From assembly GCA_021846485.1 (NCBI GenBank), contig JAJZWW010000019.1, forward strand, positions 1-17,662: a stretch of DNA of 17,662 bases. The letters run 5' to 3'. Made by a program: the position numbers and the translations under genes. A model generated the notes under the pieces. The model made no database searches. It was not told the DNA's origin and was given only the letters and a program-made list of their open reading frames with translations. Within the stretch, counting starts at the first letter, position 1; the number at the start of each line of letters is the position of its first letter. Source of the DNA: Actinomycetes bacterium. GTDB lineage: Bacteria; Actinomycetota; Acidimicrobiia; Acidimicrobiales; Palsa-688. This document shows positions 1-6,954 of the stretch, one piece after another.

Positions 1-1736
1 CGGCCCTCGGGGGCTGCGGCGTCCCCTCCCAACCCGCCGGCCACCTCGGTCCCCCCGGCACGGGCAGGGCTCCCGGCACGGGCGGGGCTCCCGGCACCGG
101 CGGCAGGGACGGGCCCCGGGGACCGCGCCGGCGGCGGTGGCACCCGTCCGAGCCGCACCCGCCCCCCGGTGTGGAGGGTGTGCCAGACGACCTCCCCATA
201 GTGGTCCCGCAGCGCCAGGCACTCCTCACCGCCGAAGCCCTCGGTCCAGGTGACTTGGCGGTCCCGGCGACCGTCCTCCTGCCAGCAGGCGACCACCGAG
301 TCGCCGGCGGCTACCAGTCCTGGCTCCTCCAGGGGCCCGTCGGGCTCGTCGAAGCTCGACATCGCCCCCCAGCCGCCGGGACCGTGCCACTGGACGACGG
401 CGTCCCAGAAGTACAGCATGAGCGGCAGGCGCCTGAGGGTCCGGTAGGCGACCGCGACCCTCCCCCCGGAGGTGATCGCCAGGCGGGGCAGGCCAGCAGG
501 GGAGATCGTCGCGCCGATCCCGACCCGCCCGGTGCCCTCGAACCCGTCGCCGGCGAGGCGGGCGACGACCACTTCGGCGGTCACGTCGGGCGACAGGTCG
601 CCGGGCACTGCCCGGCCGTCGGGCCGGAAACCGGTCCGCCGGGGCGTGGCGAGCTCCTCCCGGCGGCGCAGCCGGGTCGGTCCCGACCCTCCGTGGCCGC
701 CGAGCGAGACGGTGTCGGAGGCGACCCACAGCTCCCCGCCGGGGTCGAAGGCGAGGCTCGGGTGCAGCCAGTAGGCGCCGCCCTCGCCGAGGACGGTGCG
801 CTCCTCGCCGGCTGGCCGCCCGTCGGGGCGGCGCAGCACGGTCGTGCGGTAGCCGCCCTCGCCGTAGGTGGTCCAGGCGAAGGCGACCTGGCCGTCGGGG
901 CCGGCGGCGACGGTCGGGTCCCACACGTTGCGCTCGGTCCCGGCGCTCAGCTGCTCGGTCGGCCCGAAGCTCCCGGCGCCCGACCCGTCCCTGCCGGCGG
1001 CCCGCTCCTGGCGCCGGGCGAGCACCGCGAACCGGCTGCCGGCCCATCCCTGCCAGCAGACCTGCAGCCGGCCGTCCGCCCCGCAGGCGAGCTCCTGATT
1101 GAACGACGGGTGCGCCGAGGTGCCGAGCGGCTCGGGTGGACCGAAGCGCCCGGCGCCCGCCGGCGCCGCGGAAGCCCACACCCCGACCCCCGAGGAGTCG
1201 GCACCGCGGAGCCCGAAGGCCACCCACGCAGCCCCGTCCCCGTCGAAGGCCACCGAAGGTCGGAGGCAGTCCCCGAGCGGCCCGGACACCACCTGCGGCT
1301 CGGCGAGCGGTGCGCCGGCGGCGTCGGTCCGGACCGCCACCACCCGCTCGCCCTCCCCGGCCAGCCACTCCACCCAGGCGACGAGCAGCGTCCCGTCGGG
1401 CCCGGCGGCCACCGCCGGCCGGGCGGCCGGCGCCCCGACTGGGGCGGCGACGCTCCCGATGACCCGGAACCCGGGCAGGCCCGGAGCCGCCTCGAGGACC
1501 TTCCCGGCGTCGGCCAGGACCGCTTCGACCAGCCCGCCACCCTCGGTGACATCGGTGTAGCGGGCCGGGTCGGGGTCCAGGGCGGCGAGGGTGTCGGTCA
1601 GGTCCGCTCCGGCGGCGAAGCCGGCGACCAGCCGGCGGTTGAACGCCTCCACCAGGGAGAGCAGGCGTCGGTCGCGAGCCGCGTAGGTCTCCAGGCGGTG
1701 GTCGCCACCGTCGCACTCGTGCACCCCCAGGCCCAC
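1..1736 (-). CDS. Partial beta-propeller-like hypothetical protein (C-terminus beyond window)
   Basis: I do not recognise a specific function. The frame is open for 578 codons from a GTG at 1736 down to the window edge. An in-frame TGA lies at 1751-1749, and AGGAGG at 1747-1742 sits 5 nt before the GTG, so the start is well fixed. The protein has no signal peptide. After an alpha-helical first ~100 residues come repeated strand motifs such as RPAVAAGPDGTLLVAWVEW, RPSVAFDGDGAAWVAFG, DPTVAAGPDGQVAFAWTTYG, HPSLAFDPGGELWVASD and PRLAITSGGRVAVAYRT. This pattern is typical of sialidase/SMP-30-like propeller blades. From memory, the order resembles the front half of large proteins that end in a DUF3604/PHP-type metallohydrolase domain. 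That domain, if present, would lie outside the window. The visible tail is Ala/Gly/Pro-rich with short repeats. It is the last gene of the leftward series and is separated from the lipoprotein gene by 96 bp. Confidence 0.75.
   Translation of the reverse strand, partial: MGLGVHECDGGDHRLETYAARDRRLLSLVEAFNRRLVAGFAAGADLTDTLAALDPDPARYTDVTEGGGLVEAVLADAGKVLEAAPGLPGFRVIGSVAAPVGAPAARPAVAAGPDGTLLVAWVEWLAGEGERVVAVRTDAAGAPLAEPQVVSGPLGDCLRPSVAFDGDGAAWVAFGLRGADSSGVGVWASAAPAGAGRFGPPEPLGTSAHPSFNQELACGADGRLQVCWQGWAGSRFAVLARRQERAAGRDGSGAGSFGPTEQLSAGTERNVWDPTVAAGPDGQVAFAWTTYGEGGYRTTVLRRPDGRPAGEERTVLGEGGAYWLHPSLAFDPGGELWVASDTVSLGGHGGSGPTRLRRREELATPRRTGFRPDGRAVPGDLSPDVTAEVVVARLAGDGFEGTGRVGIGATISPAGLPRLAITSGGRVAVAYRTLRRLPLMLYFWDAVVQWHGPGGWGAMSSFDEPDGPLEEPGLVAAGDSVVACWQEDGRRDRQVTWTEGFGGEECLALRDHYGEVVWHTLHTGGRVRLGRVPPPPARSPGPVPAAGAGSPARAGSPARAGGTEVAGGLGGDAAAPEG
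56..103. repeat. Short in-frame tandem repeat, 18-bp unit
   Basis: There are two near-identical 18-bp units (56-73 and 74-91, one mismatch) followed by a partial third (92-103). The unit begins CGGCACGGGC. On the minus strand it encodes repeats of the type AGSPAR in the low-complexity tail of the partial propeller-like protein. Because the unit is a multiple of three, length changes keep the frame. Confidence 0.7.
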
Positions 1737-1741
1737 CCAAC

Positions 1742-1747
1742 CCTCCT
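1742..1747 (-). promoter_or_regulatory. Ribosome binding site fixing the GTG start at 1736
   Basis: AGGAGG on the minus strand lies 5 nt upstream of GTG (1736-1734). It lies downstream of an in-frame TGA at 1751-1749, so no earlier start is possible. Confidence 0.7.
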
Positions 1748-1787
1748 GTCAGCTCGTGATCCAATCAGCCAGGAACCAGCGGCCGCG

Positions 1788-1806
1788 CTCCCGGCCGCCC
1801 CGGGAG
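1788..1806 (-). terminator. Possible hairpin terminator after the NAGPA lipoprotein gene
   Basis: A perfect 7-bp stem (CTCCCGG/CCGGGAG) with a 5-nt loop lies 27 bp downstream of the lipoprotein stop codon. No T-tract follows, so a classic intrinsic terminator is not shown. It is in the right place for an end-of-operon hairpin of the kind seen in high-GC bacteria. Confidence 0.35.
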
Positions 1807-1832
1807 GCTAGCGGTCGCGCCGGCTCAGCTGC

Positions 1833-2813
1833 TCAGCGGGCGAGCACCGCGTAGAAGTCCCGGGTCCAGCCGCCGAGGTAGGTGTTCGCCGGGCGCTGTT
1901 GGCCGGGGATCGCCGCGCGCAGCGCCCCCCCGGGGTGGGAAGCGACGTCGGCTTGGACCCAGTAGGGGTTGATGTCGAGCTCCATCGCGTTGGTCACCCC
2001 GGCGAGGTGGAAGGCGGTGGCCAGGTCGGCGGGGAGGGCGGCCATCGAGGCGGCGTAGACCAGGTTGCCGGCGGGGTCGGTGCCGACTGCGCTCCGGGCG
2101 GTCCCCGGGACCCCGTACAGCTCGGCGCCCCAGGCGGCGACGTTGCCTATCTGGGGGCTGGTGACGCCGTTGTCGATGAGCGGCGTGAGGTTCTGGCGGA
2201 CGCTCGCGACGTGCTCGCCGGGGGCGGGCAGTCCCTGGCCCCAGACCCCGACCCGGGCGGTGCCGTTGGCGTTGACGACCAGGCTGGCGTCGCCGGCGAC
2301 GAGCGGGACCAGCACGTGGCCGTACAGCTCCACTCCGCCGGAGCCGGTGTTGGTGCGGAACCCGCCGTTGAACGCCCCGAGCAGCAGCGGCCGCTCCGCT
2401 GCGCTGATCGCGTCACCGTCCACGGCGGTCACCGGGAAGCCGGCGCTCGGGGGGTCCTGGCTCCCCAGGTGGAAGTCCAGCCGGTAGGTGCCCGCGTGGA
2501 AGCGCACCAGGGTCACCGAGTCGCCGTCGGGGAGGTGGTAGGTGCGGGTGTCGACGAGGATCGCCCGGGAGGTCTCGGCCACCACCGTCCAGCCCGGCTG
2601 CGGGACCGGGAGCGTGGTCGTGGTCGTGGTCGTGGTGGGGGCGGGGGCGGTGGTCGAGCTGGCGGCCGCGGAGGCCCGGCTGGCGGCCGTGGACGCCGAT
2701 GCGGGGGCCGAGGAGCTGGAGGGGTCAGCGGCGGGGTGGGTGGCCGGGCCACAGCCGGCGGCGGTCAACGCCAGGGCGCCGGCGGCGGCCAGCGCCCGGG
2801 GTCTCACGCCCAT
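1833..2813 (-). CDS. Phosphodiester glycosidase (NAGPA) domain lipoprotein
   Basis: A 326-residue exported protein of the NAGPA family (PF09992; in animals the domain uncovers mannose 6-phosphate by removing GlcNAc from a phosphodiester). The bacterial substrate is unknown. The N-terminus has basic residues, a hydrophobic stretch and Cys21 in the context LTAAGC, a plausible lipobox. A Ser/Thr/Ala/Pro linker with eight consecutive Thr runs to about residue 75. The domain fills residues 78-326, with GAFNGGFRTN (~146-155), a glycine-rich GSGGVELYG stretch, MELDINPYW (~277-285) and a final GQQRPANTYLGG segment. The ATG at 2813 overlaps the apbE stop by 10 bp, so translation is probably coupled. 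This is the last gene of the flavin operon and a divergent paralogue of the protein at 5513-6817. The family call is firm; substrate and reaction are not known. Confidence 0.88.
   Translation of the reverse strand: MGVRPRALAAAGALALTAAGCGPATHPAADPSSSSAPASASTAASRASAAASSTTAPAPTTTTTTTTLPVPQPGWTVVAETSRAILVDTRTYHLPDGDSVTLVRFHAGTYRLDFHLGSQDPPSAGFPVTAVDGDAISAAERPLLLGAFNGGFRTNTGSGGVELYGHVLVPLVAGDASLVVNANGTARVGVWGQGLPAPGEHVASVRQNLTPLIDNGVTSPQIGNVAAWGAELYGVPGTARSAVGTDPAGNLVYAASMAALPADLATAFHLAGVTNAMELDINPYWVQADVASHPGGALRAAIPGQQRPANTYLGGWTRDFYAVLAR
2614..2636. repeat. (GTGGTC)3 hexanucleotide repeat coding poly-Thr linker
   Basis: Three and a partial fourth copy of GTGGTC on the plus strand encode the Thr run in the linker of the NAGPA lipoprotein. 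The unit is in frame, so slippage would change linker length without breaking the gene. Confidence 0.7.
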
Positions 2814-3562
2814 GGGAAGCCAGCGGTCTCGTGCTCGGTGCCGTCGGGGGTCACCAGCCAGCCCTCCCATCCCTCCATGGTCTCGAGGATCCGGAGAAAA
2901 TCCTCGCCGCCCGCAGCGAGCGCGGTGGCGAAGGCGTCGGCGGCGGTGGGCTCGGGGCCGCACACCGTGGCGGCCAGGCCGGGGAGCGGGCCGTCCCCCC
3001 GGGGTCGCCAGAGGTGACCGGGCCGTTCGTAGGTGCCCGAGGAGGCGACCGCCCCCCCGGCGGGGACCTCGACCACCCCGGCCAGCGCCTCGGGCCGCCA
3101 CGGGTGACGGATGCCGACCTGCCAGCAGGGGGCGCCCTCCGGTCCGCTGCCCGGCAGGGTGGCAACATCCCCGCCCCCGTTGACCAGGGCGGCGGGCGCT
3201 CCGGCAGCGCCGAGGAGCGCGCACGCCTCGCCCGTGGCCCAGCCCTTCACCATCCCGGTGGGGTCGACGCCGCCGGGGGCCGCCCACGGGTCGAACCACC
3301 CTCCGGAGCGGCCGCGCAGCTCCCGGCAGAGCCCGAGCACCGCGGCGATCTCCGGGTGGTCGCCCACGACCGGCTCGCCGCGCCTGAGCCGGGACAGCGG
3401 GCTGTCCGGCTTCCAGGTGCTGAAGGCCGCGTCGATCTCCCGCAGCCTGGTCGCCGCCGCGCCCAGCGCGTCGCCGAGGTCGACCGCCTCCGGCCACCAG
3501 GTGAAGGTGAACACGGTGCCCATCACCTCGAGGGTCGTGCTCCGGAGGGCCGCGACCCTCAC
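2804..3562 (-). CDS. apbE: FAD:protein FMN transferase (ApbE family)
   Basis: A 252-residue ApbE-family enzyme (PF02424) that moves FMN from FAD onto a Thr of a target protein outside the cytoplasm. Visible motifs are MGTVFTF at the front (14-20), DPTGMVKGW (100-108, corresponding to the family's GG-KG motif), LVNGGGD (126-132), ASSGTYER (173-180) and PTAADAFATAL (205-215). The last supplies the Asp and Thr (D209, T213) expected at the Mg site. The start is a GTG whose GTGA overlaps the stop of the FMN_bind gene by 4 bp. The next ATG, at residue 14, is inside the conserved domain and would be too short. No clear signal peptide is seen, although many ApbE proteins are exported. The upstream neighbour carries a matching flavinylation motif, so that protein is the likely substrate. 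It is shorter than E. coli ApbE but in the range of compact actinobacterial forms. Confidence 0.9.
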   Translation of the reverse strand: MRVAALRSTTLEVMGTVFTFTWWPEAVDLGDALGAAATRLREIDAAFSTWKPDSPLSRLRRGEPVVGDHPEIAAVLGLCRELRGRSGGWFDPWAAPGGVDPTGMVKGWATGEACALLGAAGAPAALVNGGGDVATLPGSGPEGAPCWQVGIRHPWRPEALAGVVEVPAGGAVASSGTYERPGHLWRPRGDGPLPGLAATVCGPEPTAADAFATALAAGGEDFLRILETMEGWEGWLVTPDGTEHETAGFPWA

Positions 3563-4011
3563 GCGTGGAGCTTGGTCAGGGCGGCCTGGGTCGACTGGAG
3601 GTAGGCCAGGCTGGTGTAGGTGGCCCCGGTGATCGTCTGGACGTGGGCGCTCTGGGCGGAGAGGACCTCCCGGCGCAGCATGGGGATGACCTGCACCGCG
3701 ATCTGCTGGGAGTACGAGTCCGCGGTGGCCAGGCCGACCACCTTGGCGCCGGTGATCCTGCTGCCGTGGACGCTCAGCTGCACCGCCAGGCGGCCGTAGC
3801 CGTACTGGACCGCCTTGCCGGTGGCGCTGCGCAGCCCCCCCGGCGGGGATGTGGTGGTGGTGGTCGATCCGGCGGAGCCCGAGGAGGTCGGGGAGGTGGA
3901 GGAGGGCGAAGCCGGCGCCGACAGGGTCGTCGGGGGCTTCTTGGTGGGGAAGGCGAGCACGCCGGCGAGGCCGGCGGCGGTGGCGACGATGACGAAGGGG
4001 CTGCGGCGCAA
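3559..4011 (-). CDS. Exported FMN-binding domain protein (FMN_bind)
   Basis: A 150-residue protein with an N-terminal signal or membrane anchor (residues ~5-20). A Ser/Thr/Pro-rich linker (~25-58) follows, then one FMN_bind domain (PF04205, related to NqrC/RnfG). The key motif is ITGATYTS at 127-134, which matches the S/T-G-A-T flavinylation consensus. By family analogy Thr131 would carry covalent FMN, attached by the ApbE encoded immediately downstream. It probably acts as an extracytoplasmic electron carrier for the ferric-reductase-like protein upstream. The start is TTG at 4011, 15 bp after the upstream stop, with GGAG about 10 nt before it. This start leaves the hydrophobic anchor intact, and no better start exists. 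The 3' end overlaps apbE by 4 bp, which supports coupled expression. Confidence 0.88.
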   Translation of the reverse strand: MRRSPFVIVATAAGLAGVLAFPTKKPPTTLSAPASPSSTSPTSSGSAGSTTTTTSPPGGLRSATGKAVQYGYGRLAVQLSVHGSRITGAKVVGLATADSYSQQIAVQVIPMLRREVLSAQSAHVQTITGATYTSLAYLQSTQAALTKLHA

Positions 4012-4026
4012 GGGAGGATCTCCGGC

Positions 4027-5460
4027 TCAGAGGGCGTAGGCTTCGTGGTGGAGGGCGGCGTCGGGGACGCCGAGGCGGCGGGCGGCGGCGCTCACCGCGG
4101 CGACGAAGTCCTCCGGGCCGGAGACGTACACGTCCCGCTCGGAGATGTCGGGCACCAGCTGGCGGAGGCGCCGGCCGTCGATGACGTGCTTGCGGCGGGA
4201 GCCGTACAGCTCGTGGAGGACCCCGCCGGCGGACTCGACCAGGGCGGCGATCTCGTCGCGCAAGGGGAGGGCCCCGGCGGAAGTGGCCCGGACGACGACC
4301 GCGGGGTCGGTGCCGGCCGGGAGGTCCTCGAGCAGCGGGCGGATCGAGGTGACCCCGACGCCGGCGGCGACGAGCGCGACCCGCTGGCGGCGGCGGTGCT
4401 CGGCGGTGAACACTCCGTAGGGGCCCTCGAAGGCCACCCGGGTGCCCCGCCGGAGCCGGGTGACCGCCCGAGAGTGGTCGCCGAGGCGCCTGACCGTGAT
4501 CCGCAGGTAGTCGCGCTGGGGCAGGCCGGAGACGGTGTAGGGGTGGGCCTGCCACCACAGCCCCCGGGCGAGGAAGCGCCACTCGACGAACTGCCCACCC
4601 TCCAGGGCGAGCCGGTCGAGGTGGCGGCCCTTCAGGATGATCGAGCACACCTCCGGGGTCTCGGTGCGCACCTCGTAGACCACGAGGCGGTGGCGGAGGG
4701 TCCGGGCGAGGGGCACCCCGAAGCGCCAGACCAGCACGCTGCCGGCGGTCGCCGCCCACGCGGCGGACCAGACGATCCGGGTCACGGGGTGGCCGACGAA
4801 GTCGGGGCCGAGCACGACGGCATGGGCGAAGGAGAGGGCCAGGGCCAGGTACAGGTACAGGTGCACCACCCACCACGTCTCCCGGCGGAGGCGCCGGCGG
4901 ACGGCCCGCACCGAGGCGAACCCCGCCATGAGCATGAGCCCGAGGCCGGCGAAGGCCGCGAGGACGTAGGGGAAGCCGCTGACGAGCGTCCCGATCTCGT
5001 GCAGCGCGCCGGTCCGGGCGGCCTCCGCATAGCCCAGCACCAGGACCGCCGCGTGGAGGCTGAGCAGGGTGATCGGCCAGGGCCCGAGGCGTCGGTGCCA
5101 TCGGAGGAGCCCGTCGAAGCCCAGGGCGGACTCGACGAAGGGGAGCCGGCTCGCGAGCAGCACCATGAGCATCGCCAGGTAGGTGCCGGCGAGGCCGGTG
5201 ACGCTCCCGAGGAAGATGGCCACTCCACCCGGCGCCCGCCACGCCCCGGCGGTCTCGTCCTTGAAGGCGAGCCCGACGACCAGCCCGAGGCCGGCGCCGG
5301 CGACGCAGAGGACGATCGTCGGTGCGTGCCGGCGGAGGCCGGGCAGGGCCGGCGGGGATGGGGATGGGGATGGGGATGGGGCGGACGGGGCGGTCCGGGA
5401 CGGGGCGCGCGACCTCGAGGCGGTGGGCACGGGGCGAGTATCGCCCGGGATCGGGCTCAC
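4027..5460 (-). CDS. Ferric reductase-like transmembrane protein with FAD/NAD(P) domain
   Basis: A 477-residue protein joining a ferric-reductase-like haem domain (PF01794) to a ferredoxin-reductase-type flavin/nicotinamide module. Residues 1-44 are a Pro/Ser-rich, basic cytoplasmic tail. Membrane helices fill about 45-250. Two His pairs with the classic 13/14-residue spacing are visible (H122/H136 and H200/H213), as expected for two b-type haems stacked across the membrane. The reductase part has HPYTVSG (306-312, FAD), AGVGVTSIRPLL (366-377, pyridine nucleotide binding) and YVSGPEDF (445-452). It would move electrons from NAD(P)H through FAD and haem to an external acceptor, plausibly the FMN_bind protein encoded 15 bp downstream. 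The start is GTG at 5460; another in-frame GTG at residue 11 is possible. Family call firm, physiological acceptor inferred. Confidence 0.9.
   Translation of the reverse strand: MSPIPGDTRPVPTASRSRAPSRTAPSAPSPSPSPSPPALPGLRRHAPTIVLCVAGAGLGLVVGLAFKDETAGAWRAPGGVAIFLGSVTGLAGTYLAMLMVLLASRLPFVESALGFDGLLRWHRRLGPWPITLLSLHAAVLVLGYAEAARTGALHEIGTLVSGFPYVLAAFAGLGLMLMAGFASVRAVRRRLRRETWWVVHLYLYLALALSFAHAVVLGPDFVGHPVTRIVWSAAWAATAGSVLVWRFGVPLARTLRHRLVVYEVRTETPEVCSIILKGRHLDRLALEGGQFVEWRFLARGLWWQAHPYTVSGLPQRDYLRITVRRLGDHSRAVTRLRRGTRVAFEGPYGVFTAEHRRRQRVALVAAGVGVTSIRPLLEDLPAGTDPAVVVRATSAGALPLRDEIAALVESAGGVLHELYGSRRKHVIDGRRLRQLVPDISERDVYVSGPEDFVAAVSAAARRLGVPDAALHHEAYAL
5354..5381. repeat. (GGGGAT)4-GGGG perfect hexanucleotide repeat, G-quadruplex candidate
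   Basis: Four perfect GGGGAT units followed by GGGG give five G4 runs on the plus strand, separated by AT. On the minus strand they encode a Ser-Pro dipeptide run in the cytoplasmic tail of the ferric-reductase-like protein, about 80-107 bp inside the gene. The pattern meets the usual sequence rule for an intramolecular G-quadruplex, and the unit length preserves the frame. Confidence 0.8.
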
Positions 5461-5512
5461 CGCGGCGTGCGGGGCGCTGTTCTCAGCAACATCCTTGCTA
5501 GCTGGCGCATCC

Positions 5513-6817
5513 CTAACCGAGCGGCGAGGAGCCGCTGGTGGAGGAGGTCACCGGGGTGGGGGTTCGCACCTCGATGAAGTCCCGGTTCTCGAGCGTCGGG
5601 CCGAGGTAGCGGGTGGAGGAGCGCTGCTGGCCGGGGAAGAGCTTCGCCGAGCTGAGCTTGTAGGGGTTGGCCGGGTTGGGGTGGCCGAAGAAGTTGAAGG
5701 TCACCCACTCCGGGTTGATGTCGAGGGTCATGGCCCGGACCGCCCCGGCCCGCTGTAGAGACTCGGCCAGGGTGCGGGCGGTCAGGTACGGGCCGGCGAC
5801 GTAGACCAAGGCACCGTCCTTGGTCACGCCGAGGCCGCTGCGGGCGACGACGGTGCTCGCCCCGAGGGTGGCGCCCCACACGCTCACGTCGTTGTAGGTG
5901 GCCGACGGGGAGACCACCCCGTTGTTGACCATCGGCACCAGGTTCTGCAGGACCGACACCACCCCGGGGGTCATCTTCACCTGGCTGCCCCAGGCCCCGA
6001 TGTTGACGTGCCCGTTCTTGTAGATGACGAAGCTGGCGGCCCCCTTGACCAGGGGCACGGCGGTCCTGCCGTCCAGGTAGAACCCCCCGTGGGCGTCGGC
6101 GAAGCGGAAGCCCCCGTTGAAGGCGGCTGCGATGGTGGGCCGCTCGGCGTGGGTGATGTAGGGAGGGTGGTGGGGCCAGTGGCCCCCCGGCTCGCCCTGA
6201 CCGGGGATCAACGAGAGCTTCATGAGCAGCGGGTCGATCCACACCGCGGTGGTGATCTCGCTGGTGTAGACGGTGTCCGCCCGGAACTGGGCCTCGTACA
6301 TCCCTGGGTAGCCGTCGACGGTCGGGCCGACCGGCTTCCACTGCCCTTCGCCGGGCAGGGCGGGGTGCACGACGAGCGGTACCGGGCTCGGCGCGGGCAG
6401 GTGGGCGACCGTCAGGGCCGCCTTCCGGCGGTGGCCGGTCCCGGCCGACGCCGAGCCGCCCGTGGAGGGCAGGGCGTTCAAGTGCTTGGGCCGGCCACCC
6501 TTGGCCGGCTTCTGCAGGTTGTAGAAGATCCGCTCGGCGGTGGTGGAGACGAACGCCAGGTCGTGGCTGCGCATCCAGTCGGCGAGCTTGGCGGTGTACG
6601 ACTGGTTGCCGGGGGTGGTGGCCGCGGCGAACACCGGCCAGGAGCCGAGCAGCACCACCGCCACCAGGGCGATCCGCAAGGCCCGGGACCTGCGCCAGCG
6701 GTTCCCGGACCGCCGCCGGGGGCGGGGGGACGGGGGGCGCTCGACGTAGCGGCGGGGTAGCACGCCGTCCTCAGGGGGGGCGTCCAGCGGTCGGGGGGTC
6801 GACGGGGCGTTCCTCAC
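5513..6817 (-). CDS. Membrane-anchored phosphodiester glycosidase (NAGPA) domain protein
   Basis: A 434-residue protein with a Pro/Arg-rich cytoplasmic N-terminus (1-46), one transmembrane anchor (~47-66) and a spacer with a basic patch (~100-135). A C-terminal NAGPA domain (PF09992) spans about 175-420. The shared motifs are AAFNGGFRFA (~231-240), GGFYLDGRTAVPLV (~244-257), TLDINPEW (~364-371) and GQQRSSTRYLGP (~397-408), matching the lipoprotein at 1833-2813 position for position in the core. The longer front half (FVSTTAERIFYN, then the basic stretch) is shared with other actinobacterial members I recall. The start is GTG at 6817; there is no clear Shine-Dalgarno, but a promoter-like -10 lies 9 nt upstream, suggesting leaderless translation. 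It is the first gene of the leftward run, 52 bp before the reductase gene. Substrate unknown. Confidence 0.88.
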   Translation of the reverse strand: MRNAPSTPRPLDAPPEDGVLPRRYVERPPSPRPRRRSGNRWRRSRALRIALVAVVLLGSWPVFAAATTPGNQSYTAKLADWMRSHDLAFVSTTAERIFYNLQKPAKGGRPKHLNALPSTGGSASAGTGHRRKAALTVAHLPAPSPVPLVVHPALPGEGQWKPVGPTVDGYPGMYEAQFRADTVYTSEITTAVWIDPLLMKLSLIPGQGEPGGHWPHHPPYITHAERPTIAAAFNGGFRFADAHGGFYLDGRTAVPLVKGAASFVIYKNGHVNIGAWGSQVKMTPGVVSVLQNLVPMVNNGVVSPSATYNDVSVWGATLGASTVVARSGLGVTKDGALVYVAGPYLTARTLAESLQRAGAVRAMTLDINPEWVTFNFFGHPNPANPYKLSSAKLFPGQQRSSTRYLGPTLENRDFIEVRTPTPVTSSTSGSSPLG

Positions 6818-6826
6818 CCCCCGATC

Positions 6827-6855
6827 ATCACACCTCGCCCGCAGGTCGATCTCAA
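6827..6855 (-). promoter_or_regulatory. Predicted promoter for the leftward NAGPA/flavin operon
   Basis: On the minus strand TTGAGA (6855-6850, five of six to TTGACA) and TGTGAT (6832-6827, four of six to TATAAT) are separated by exactly 17 bp. The -10 ends 9 nt before the GTG start at 6817, so initiation would be at or within a few bases of the start codon. That fits a leaderless mRNA and explains the lack of a ribosome binding site. Confidence 0.4.
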
Positions 6856-6948
6856 CGCCCGGTCAAGTCCCGGTAAGGGCCCGGCTGGCCAGCCGGCCCC
6901 GGAGCGGTCCTGACGCCGCCGGTGGCCGACCGGGCAGGGCGCAGCAAG

Positions 6949-6954
6949 TAGCGT
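6949..6954 (+). promoter_or_regulatory. Candidate -10 element for the ubiA-dprE1-dprE2 operon
   Basis: TAGCGT fits the actinobacterial TANNNT -10 pattern and ends 9 nt before the ATG at 6964. The -35 position 17 bp upstream reads CCGACC, a weak match. Spacing again suggests a leaderless or near-leaderless transcript, although GGTGGA directly before the ATG could act as a weak ribosome binding site. Confidence 0.3.

Noticed and set aside
171..1811. Long plus-strand open frame of 546 codons, and a second minus-strand frame at 226-1764
   Set aside because: Composition is Gly/Pro/Arg-rich without any family motif. The third-position G/C signal and the ribosome binding site belong to the minus-strand frame starting at GTG 1736.
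2804..5242. Single 812-codon minus-strand frame ending in ApbE
   Set aside because: The upstream part is an Arg/Pro-rich shadow of the reductase and FMN_bind genes. ApbE is 252 residues from GTG 3562, fixed by the GTGA overlap.
5461..5512. Possible internal promoter or hairpin (AGCAA-GGATG-TTGCT) between the NAGPA gene and the reductase gene
   Set aside because: The stem is 5 bp with no T-tract, and no paired -35/-10 hexamers could be found. The 52-bp gap is compatible with a continuous operon.
3565..5577. Plus-strand open frame of 670 codons across the reductase and FMN_bind genes
   Set aside because: It is antisense to two clearly recognised genes with intact catalytic motifs, and its own translation is low-complexity Gly/Glu/Asp/Val sequence of the kind produced opposite GC-rich genes.
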